From contig JAFVHC010000389.1 of NCBI GenBank assembly GCA_017474705.1, positions 1 to 5,207 of the forward strand: a stretch of 5,207 nt of DNA, written 5' to 3'. The notes under the pieces are model-generated. The model was not told the origin of the DNA. It did not search any database and saw only the letters and a list, made by a program, of their open reading frames with translations. Of this stretch, positions 1-5,207 are shown piece after piece. How positions within the stretch are numbered: position 1 is the first letter of the stretch; each line of letters starts with the position of its first letter. The stretch is from Bacillota bacterium. Its GTDB lineage: Bacteria > Bacillota > Clostridia > Lachnospirales > Bianqueaceae. A program made the translations under genes and the position numbers.

Positions 1-581
1 ATACGAAATTCAGCTACGTCATGTCGTTGAATACCGGAGACGAGGTGCGGCTGACGGTCCGTTCCGCATCCGGCGAGACAAAGGAAGTCCTGATCAAGCC
101 GAAACTGGATGAGGCAGAAGGCCGTTATCGCCTGGGATTTGCTGTCGGAGCCAATACGCATCCGCACATCGGACAGGTCATCTCCCAAAGCTTCTGGAAT
201 CTGTGTTTTGACGTGGAACTGGTGGTGCGCAGCTTCGTGCAGCTCATCACCGGACAGGTCGCCATGCGTGAAGTGTCCGGACCGATCGGCATCGTATCGG
301 TCATCGGACAGAGCTACCGTGAAGGCATCCAGGAAAGCGTCCTTGCTGCGCTCAGCAACGTGGGCAGTCTGGTCATCCTGCTGTCAGTGAACCTGGGGGT
401 TTTGAACCTGTTCCCGATCCCGGCACTGGACGGCAGCCGCCTGGTCTTCCTGCTCATCGAAAAGATCCGCGGCAAAAAGATGGATCCCAAGGTCGAGAAC
501 GCGATCTACGCGATCGGTTTTCTGTTACTGATGGGACTGATGGTCCTGATCGCGATCAACGACATCCATAATCTACTGTAA
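1..581 (+). CDS. rseP: RseP-family site-2 zinc metalloprotease (M50B), 3' part only
   Basis: This is the C-terminal 192 residues of a membrane-embedded site-2 protease (RseP/RasP family). These enzymes cut transmembrane substrates such as anti-sigma factors and remnant signal peptides within the membrane. The frame is open from base 3, so the 5' part, including the expected HExxH zinc motif, lies outside the window. The ATG at 21 is internal. Visible residues 1 to about 50 look like the end of a PDZ domain (TGDEVRLTV, then LGFAVG). A hydrophobic stretch with the family's SGPIGI motif follows. The NLFPIPALDG motif supplies the third zinc ligand, Asp at bases 429-431. A final transmembrane helix (YAIGFLLLMGLMVLIAI) closes the protein. 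The TAA at 579-581 lies 12 nt before ispG, so the two are probably cotranscribed. The family call is secure; the substrates are unknown. A fused or altered N-terminus cannot be excluded. Confidence 0.95.
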   Translation, partial: TKFSYVMSLNTGDEVRLTVRSASGETKEVLIKPKLDEAEGRYRLGFAVGANTHPHIGQVISQSFWNLCFDVELVVRSFVQLITGQVAMREVSGPIGIVSVIGQSYREGIQESVLAALSNVGSLVILLSVNLGVLNLFPIPALDGSRLVFLLIEKIRGKKMDPKVENAIYAIGFLLLMGLMVLIAINDIHNLL

Positions 582-585
582 AGGA
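580..585 (+). promoter_or_regulatory. Shine-Dalgarno site of ispG
   Basis: AAAGGA lies 8 nt before the ATG at 594 and overlaps the TAA stop of rseP. It supports ATG 594 as the ispG start and suggests that translation of the two genes is coupled. Confidence 0.7.
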
Positions 586-593
586 CGGCATAT

Positions 594-1652
594 ATGTTCA
601 CACATGAAGATACAAGGCGTATCTATGTAGGCGGAGTCAGTCTTGGCGGCGGCGCTCCCATCCGTATCCAGTCCATGACCAATACACCGACGGCTGACGT
701 CAGGGCAACGGTAGAACAGATTCTCCGGCTGGAAGATGCCGGCTGCGAGATCGTGCGTTCGACAGTCCCGGATCTGGCTTCCGCAGAGGCCATCCGTGAG
801 ATCCGCCGTCAGATCCATATCCCGCTGGTCGCGGACATCCATTTTGATCATCGTATGGCCATCGCGGCCATGGAGAACGGCGCGGATAAGATCCGCATCA
901 ATCCGGGCAATATCGGCTCCCTGGAGCGGGTCCGGAAAGTCGTGGAAACGGCGAAGGAGCGGCAGATCCCCATCCGGGTCGGCGTGAATGCCGGTTCTTT
1001 GGAAAAGGAGCTGCTGGAACGATATGGCGGCCCAACGGCGGAAGCACTGGCGGAAAGCGCCTTGCGCAGTGTCCGCCTGATCGAGGATCTGGATTATGAT
1101 CAGCTCGTCGTATCCATGAAAGCTTCGAACATCCGGCTGTGCGCGGACGCGCACCGCCTTTTCGCAGAGCAGCGGGATTATCCTCTGCATATCGGGATCA
1201 CTGAGGCGGGAACGGTGCGTGATGGTACGATCAAATCGGCCATGGGACTGGGCATCCTGTTGTATGCCCGCCTGGGCGATACGATGCGCGTCTCTTTGAC
1301 CGGCGATCCTGTGGAGGAGATCTATGCCGCACAGAAGATCCTGACGTTCTCGGGAGAGCGCCGATTCGGTGTCGAGCTCATCTCCTGCCCCACTTGCGGC
1401 CGTACGAAGATCGATCTGATCGGTCTGGCAGCTCGTGTGGAAGAAGCACTGAAAGGGATCGACCGGCCGATGAAAGTCGCGGTCATGGGCTGCGTGGTCA
1501 ATGGCCCGGGAGAAGCCAGGGAAGCGGATTACGGCATCGCCGGAGGAGAAGGCGAAGGATTGTTGTTCAAAAAGGGCAAGATCCTCAGAAAAGTACCTGA
1601 AGATCAGTTGTTGGATGCGCTGCTGGATCTGATCCGGCAGGAAAGTGAATAA
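594..1652 (+). CDS. ispG: 4-hydroxy-3-methylbut-2-enyl diphosphate synthase (IspG/GcpE)
   Basis: This is a complete 352-residue cytosolic iron-sulfur enzyme of the MEP isoprenoid pathway. It converts 2-C-methyl-D-erythritol 2,4-cyclodiphosphate to HMBPP by reductive dehydroxylation, with electrons from ferredoxin or flavodoxin. The N-terminal TIM-barrel part shows IQSMTNTPTADV, VADIHFDHRMA, DKIRINPGNIG, RVGVNAGSLEKEL, VVSMKASN and SLTGDPVEEI. The C-terminal part carries the 4Fe-4S ligands: C265 and C268 in SCPTCGRT and C300 in MGCVVNGPGEA, with E307 as the expected fourth ligand. Length and motif spacing match the short, two-domain bacterial form; the insert of plant and chlamydial enzymes is absent. 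The start is fixed by AAAGGA 8 nt upstream. The gene ends with TAA followed at once by an in-frame TAG (1653-1655). Nothing appears truncated or altered. Its place between rseP and polC is a gene order I recall from many Clostridia. Confidence 0.98.
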   Translation: MFTHEDTRRIYVGGVSLGGGAPIRIQSMTNTPTADVRATVEQILRLEDAGCEIVRSTVPDLASAEAIREIRRQIHIPLVADIHFDHRMAIAAMENGADKIRINPGNIGSLERVRKVVETAKERQIPIRVGVNAGSLEKELLERYGGPTAEALAESALRSVRLIEDLDYDQLVVSMKASNIRLCADAHRLFAEQRDYPLHIGITEAGTVRDGTIKSAMGLGILLYARLGDTMRVSLTGDPVEEIYAAQKILTFSGERRFGVELISCPTCGRTKIDLIGLAARVEEALKGIDRPMKVAVMGCVVNGPGEAREADYGIAGGEGEGLLFKKGKILRKVPEDQLLDALLDLIRQESE

Positions 1653-1653
1653 T

Positions 1654-1659
1654 AGGAGG
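1654..1659 (+). promoter_or_regulatory. Shine-Dalgarno site of polC
   Basis: AGGAGG is a perfect anti-16S match 5 nt before the ATG at 1665. It decides the start: the in-frame TTG at 1662 would leave a spacer of only 2 nt, and the next in-frame ATG is about 40 codons downstream. Confidence 0.85.
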
Positions 1660-1664
1660 CATTG

Positions 1665-4600
1665 ATGGAGGGAGTGCAGCGGACACTCTTTGATGTTTTT
1701 CCCGGCGCGTTTGACGGCCGGGACTGCGAGGAACTCCTGGACGGAGCCACGGTCGACCGTGTGACGATCTCCAAGGAGCAGATGACGGTATCCGTACACA
1801 TGTCCGTACGGCAGCTGATGCCCCCGGCGTTGGAGGAGGATATCCGTGAAAGCCTGGATGCCTATCTCCGGCAGCGGATGCACATCGATATCCATATCCA
1901 CTATCCCACCGTGGACCTGGAAGAAGGGTTCGAGGAATACCGCAGTCATATCCAGGAACACATTTCTGAAGAATCTCCGATCCTCGGCCGATTCCTTGAG
2001 GATAGTACCTGGGAACGGGATGAAGACGTGATCCGCATCCGGATCCCGGAGTCGGCGGAATCTCTGATCAAAGAAAAAAAGGCAGAACAGCTGCTGGAAC
2101 AGCAGATCGAGGAAGAAACCGGGCGGCATATGGCCGTGCGGTTCATTTCCTGTGCGCTGACGCAGGAAGAACGGGCAGCAGCTGCTGAAAAAGCCGTGGA
2201 TAAAGAGGCGTCCATGATCCGCCGCGGTATGATGCAGGTGCAGAAGGATGAAGTGGAGACCGAACAGGACGAGGAAGTCGATCTGCCATGGGAGGATCCG
2301 GTGGAGACGGGCACCGATCAGGTGCTTCTTGGCAAACCGATCCAGGGACCGGAAAAGCACTTAAGCTTCTGCGATCACGAGGCGAAGGGCGTCATCCTGC
2401 GGGGCATCCTGCGCTCCACGTCCACCCATGAGATCAAAGGCGGCAAGATCATATTGACGATGATCCTGACCGACTATGAACGTTCTGTCACCGTCAAAGC
2501 GTTCATCGCGCAGGATGTGTTCCAGAAGACCATAGAATCACGGCTGAAAAGCGGACAGACCATTGCGGTCAAGGGCACGGTCAAGGAGGATTCTTTCCTG
2601 CATGACTGGGTCCTGATGGCCAATCACATCACTATCTGCTCGGAGGAACTTGCTGTGGATCCCGCCGTCAAGGAAGCGGCGGAACAGATGATCATCGGTA
2701 CGCCTTTCAGCGGAGCGGTGCGGCCTATAAGGAACATCGAGAATACCTCCGGTACCGTGATCATCCACGGGGACGTCATAACGTCTGAAGAGAAAGAACT
2801 GCGTTCCGGCGCCGTCATGATGCGGGTCGATCTGACCGATTATACCGGTTCGATCCCGGTCAAGATGATGCTGGACGCGGACACTTATAAAGCAAAGAAA
2901 GGCTGCTTCAAAAAAGGAAAGCAGCTGCGTGTACAGGGCGAGATCCAGGAGGATGAGTTCGCCCACGAGAAGATGCTCACCGCGACCGCGGCTTTGCCGG
3001 AGAACGGGCAGATCCGCGTGCTGCGGGAGGATCATGCAGAAGAGAAGCGCGTCGAACTGCATGCCCATACACAGATCAGTGAAATGGATGCGGTGGATTC
3101 TCCGACGGCTTTGGTCAAGCAGGCCATCGCCTGGGGCCATCCGGCTGTTGCCATCACGGACCATGGTGTCGTGCAGGGGTTCCCGGATGCGATGACGGCC
3201 GCCGGCGATAAGATCAAGGTGCTGTACGGCGTGGAAGCCTACCTGGTCGATGACCTGATGGAAGCGGTCGTCGATGGGCAGGGACAGGACTTTTCTGATA
3301 CTTTCACGGTTTTTGATATCGAGACCACGGGCATCCACAAAGAGACCGATCATATCATTGAGATCGGCGCGGTGCGGGTCGAGAACGGTCTGATCACCGA
3401 CCGGTTCAGCCGGTTCATAAATCCCGGGATCCCGATCCCGCAGCAGATCACGGAGCTTACATCCATCACGGATGCGGACGTGCAGGATGCGGACCCGGTG
3501 GAGGTCGTCCTGCGTGGTTTCCTTGCATGGGCGGGAGACTCGGTCCTGGTCGCGCATAATGCGATGTTCGACACCGGTTTTGTGAAGATCTGGGCGGAGC
3601 GTATAGGGTTTGGCTCCGTGCCGAATACCATCATGGATACACTGGTCCTGGCGCGCGGCATGTACACCCTGCGCCGCTATACGCTGGATTCCGTTGCCAA
3701 GCATCTGGAAGTTTCGCTGGAACACCACCACCGTGCGGTCGATGATGCGGAGGCGACAGCGGAGATCTTCCTGCGCATGATCACAGAGCTGAAAGAGCAG
3801 GGGCTGACCCGTCTGGACGGCATCAATGCCTATATCCACGATCATACGGACATCAAGAGGCTTCGTTCTCATCATGCGGTCATCCTGGTGCAGAATCAGG
3901 CCGGCATGCGCAATCTGTACGAGCTTATATCGTTGTCCCATCTGAACTACTATTACCGTCAGCCGCGCATCCCCAAGAGCGAATTCCTGCGCCTTAGGGA
4001 AGGTCTGCTGATCGGTTCCGCCTGTGAAGCGGGCGAACTTTTCCGGGCGGTCCTGGAGCAGGAATCTCCGGAAGTCATCGAGCGGCTGGTCAATTTCTAC
4101 GATTACCTGGAGATCCAGCCCATCGGCAACAACGCGTTCCTGGTACGGGAAGGCACTGTACCGGATGAGGAAGGCCTCAGAGACCTCAACCGCCGCATCG
4201 TAGCTTTGGGTGAGCAGTACGGCAAACCTGTAGCGGCGACCTGTGATGTTCATTTCCTGGAACCGGAAGATGAAGTCTACCGCCGCATCCTTATGTTCGG
4301 CAAGGGCTTTGAGGACGCGGACCAGCAGGCACCGCTGTACTTCCGCACCACGGAAGAAATGCTGGAAGAATTCAGTTATCTCGGCCCGGAGAAGGCCCGA
4401 GAGGTCGTCATCGAAACACCGAGAAAGATCGCGGACAGCATCGACTGGGTCAAACCGATCCCGGACGGTACCTACACGCCGGAGATCCCCAACGCGATCG
4501 AGGAACTGCAGGAGATCTCCTATAAAAAAGCGAAGAGCATGTACGGTGATCCGCTGCCCAAGGTGGTGGAGGACCGCCTGGACCGTGAACTTACGTCCAT

Positions 4601-5207
4601 CATCAAGAATGGTTTCGCAAGTCTTTACATCTTCGCCCAGCGCTTGGTCTGGAAGTCCAACGCTGATGGATATCTGGTCGGTTCCCGAGGATCCGTCGGC
4701 TCTTCCTTCGCGGCAACGATGGCCGGCATCACAGAAGTCAACCCGCTGCCGCCGCACTATTACTGCAAAAAGTGTCAGTATAATGAATTCGACTCTCCGG
4801 AGATCCGTGCGGCTGCCGGCTTGTCCGGATTCGATTTGCCTGATAAAGTCTGCCCGGTGTGCGGGGAGATGCTCGTCAAGCAGGGGCAGGAGATCCCCTT
4901 CGAGACCTTCCTTGGCTTCGATGGAGACAAGGAGCCGGATATCGACCTGAACTTCTCCGGTGAATATCAGCCCCACGCCTGGGCATATACGGAAGAACTG
5001 TTTGGAAAAGGACAGGTCTTCCGCGCAGGAACGATGGGGACGCTGGCGGAGAAGACGGCCTACGGCTATGTCAAGAAATATATGACGGACCACCATCTGA
5101 CGGTCAATTCCGCGGAGATCAACCGCCTGGTGGCAGGATGCACCGGTGTCAAGCGTACGACGGGACAGCATCCCGGCGGTCAGATGATCGTGCCGAAGGG
5201 CTACAGC
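1665..5207 (+). CDS. polC: DNA polymerase III alpha subunit, Gram-positive PolC type, 3' end cut off
   Basis: PolC is the cytosolic replicative polymerase with built-in 3'-5' proofreading that works with the beta clamp and DnaX. The frame is open for 1,181 codons and runs off the window without a stop. Domains in order: an N-terminal domain (about 1-195); a short acidic linker (195-218); two tandem OB folds (about 221-325 and 343-442); the first half of the PHP domain (about 463-545; H466 and H468 in VELHAH, D499 and H500 in ITDHG, E524); a DEDDh exonuclease inserted in PHP (about 545-705; D551 and E553 in FDIETTG, H631 to D636 in HNAMFD, H689 and D694 in HRAVDD); the second PHP half (about 705-930; CDVHF, D861, H863); and the polymerase. 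The polymerase shows GSRGSVGSS (1006-1014), a zinc site (C1034, C1037, C1063, C1066), catalytic D1092 and D1094 in PDIDLNFSG, and GQHPGG with H1169. The rest of the palm, fingers, clamp-binding motif and C-terminus lie beyond the window. By comparison with Bacillus PolC the full protein should be near 1,560 residues, longer than the usual 1,440 or so, mainly because of the second OB unit. The start is set by AGGAGG 12 nt after the ispG stop. Confidence 0.98.
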   Translation, partial: MEGVQRTLFDVFPGAFDGRDCEELLDGATVDRVTISKEQMTVSVHMSVRQLMPPALEEDIRESLDAYLRQRMHIDIHIHYPTVDLEEGFEEYRSHIQEHISEESPILGRFLEDSTWERDEDVIRIRIPESAESLIKEKKAEQLLEQQIEEETGRHMAVRFISCALTQEERAAAAEKAVDKEASMIRRGMMQVQKDEVETEQDEEVDLPWEDPVETGTDQVLLGKPIQGPEKHLSFCDHEAKGVILRGILRSTSTHEIKGGKIILTMILTDYERSVTVKAFIAQDVFQKTIESRLKSGQTIAVKGTVKEDSFLHDWVLMANHITICSEELAVDPAVKEAAEQMIIGTPFSGAVRPIRNIENTSGTVIIHGDVITSEEKELRSGAVMMRVDLTDYTGSIPVKMMLDADTYKAKKGCFKKGKQLRVQGEIQEDEFAHEKMLTATAALPENGQIRVLREDHAEEKRVELHAHTQISEMDAVDSPTALVKQAIAWGHPAVAITDHGVVQGFPDAMTAAGDKIKVLYGVEAYLVDDLMEAVVDGQGQDFSDTFTVFDIETTGIHKETDHIIEIGAVRVENGLITDRFSRFINPGIPIPQQITELTSITDADVQDADPVEVVLRGFLAWAGDSVLVAHNAMFDTGFVKIWAERIGFGSVPNTIMDTLVLARGMYTLRRYTLDSVAKHLEVSLEHHHRAVDDAEATAEIFLRMITELKEQGLTRLDGINAYIHDHTDIKRLRSHHAVILVQNQAGMRNLYELISLSHLNYYYRQPRIPKSEFLRLREGLLIGSACEAGELFRAVLEQESPEVIERLVNFYDYLEIQPIGNNAFLVREGTVPDEEGLRDLNRRIVALGEQYGKPVAATCDVHFLEPEDEVYRRILMFGKGFEDADQQAPLYFRTTEEMLEEFSYLGPEKAREVVIETPRKIADSIDWVKPIPDGTYTPEIPNAIEELQEISYKKAKSMYGDPLPKVVEDRLDRELTSIIKNGFASLYIFAQRLVWKSNADGYLVGSRGSVGSSFAATMAGITEVNPLPPHYYCKKCQYNEFDSPEIRAAAGLSGFDLPDKVCPVCGEMLVKQGQEIPFETFLGFDGDKEPDIDLNFSGEYQPHAWAYTEELFGKGQVFRAGTMGTLAEKTAYGYVKKYMTDHHLTVNSAEINRLVAGCTGVKRTTGQHPGGQMIVPKGYS
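2325..2990 (+). repeat. Tandem OB-fold duplication encoded within polC
   Basis: Two homologous protein units lie side by side in PolC. Unit 1 covers residues 221-325 (2325-2639) and unit 2 covers 343 to about 442 (2691-2990). Each opens with a similar short motif (LLGKPI with G223; IIGTPF with G345), followed by an OB-like beta barrel. Matching positions keep a 122-residue register at G223/G345, E256/E378, G260/G382, L268-Y271/L390-Y393 (LTDY in both), S274/S396 and V277-K278/V399-K400. The register shifts to 121 at G297/G418, V302/V423, G304/G425, E308-D309/E429-D430 and F311/F432. The repeat is clear in protein but diverged in DNA, so it is not a recent duplication or assembly artefact. OB folds near PHP in PolC are associated with single-stranded DNA binding. 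That both units bind DNA is inference. Confidence 0.8.

Noticed and set aside
21..23. ATG as the start of a short independent protease gene
   Set aside because: The frame is open to the window edge, the following residues are the middle of a PDZ-like domain, and no ribosome binding site precedes the ATG.
547..558. Perfect 12-bp palindrome TGATCGCGATCA, a possible operator
   Set aside because: It lies inside the last transmembrane helix codons of rseP, mid-operon, and arises from Ile ATC and Ala GCG codons in a GATC-rich sequence. There is no second copy or promoter nearby.
1662..1664. TTG as an alternative polC start
   Set aside because: It is only 2 nt from AGGAGG, too close for normal initiation. 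ATG 1665 has a good 5-nt spacer.
573..2360. Minus-strand open frame of 595 codons
   Set aside because: It runs antisense across the end of rseP, all of ispG and the start of polC in the same codon register, including both gaps. It is a codon-bias shadow of three well-supported genes.
4243..4950. Plus-strand open frame of 235 codons in another frame within polC
   Set aside because: Its product is rich in Arg and Ser, typical of an out-of-frame reading of GC-rich coding DNA. It overlaps the PHP and polymerase regions of polC, which are intact.
2538..5171. Minus-strand open frame of 877 codons
   Set aside because: It lies exactly antisense to, and in codon register with, the clear polC frame, which has all expected catalytic motifs. 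It stays open only because polC avoids TTA, CTA and TCA. Its translation resembles no family I know.

Overview
The window is an ordinary chromosomal stretch from a Gram-positive bacterium of the Firmicutes (Bacillota). It holds three co-directional genes on the + strand: the 3' end of rseP (site-2 intramembrane protease), a complete ispG (isoprenoid synthesis, MEP pathway), and about three quarters of polC (replicative DNA polymerase III alpha subunit, PolC type). PolC with a proofreading exonuclease nested inside its PHP domain points to Firmicutes or close relatives. Third codon positions favour G and C (ATC, CTG, GTC, CCG), so this is not a low-GC Bacillus or Clostridium sensu stricto. A moderately GC-rich clostridial or erysipelotrichial gut-type lineage is a reasonable guess, but the sequence does not settle the genus.

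Layout: bases 1-581 are the end of rseP, 594-1652 are ispG, and 1665-5207 are polC, cut by the window end. Both intergenic gaps are 12 nt and contain little more than a Shine-Dalgarno sequence. I see no promoter or terminator, so the genes look like the middle of one operon. From known gene orders, dxr and cdsA are probably upstream and rimP-nusA downstream (inference). No stretch longer than 12 bases lacks a gene. I see no RNA gene, mobile element or CRISPR array.

The genes share an operon rather than a pathway. RseP handles regulated intramembrane proteolysis, IspG makes HMBPP for isoprenoids (and so for the undecaprenyl carrier of the cell wall), and PolC copies the chromosome.

The most notable feature lies inside polC. 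Its N-terminal half carries two tandem OB-fold units in a near-constant 121-122 residue register, where the PolC proteins I know have one. All downstream motifs are displaced by roughly the size of one unit. Very long antisense open frames (573-2360 and 2538-5171) are codon-bias shadows, not genes. I found no convincing undescribed multi-gene system here.
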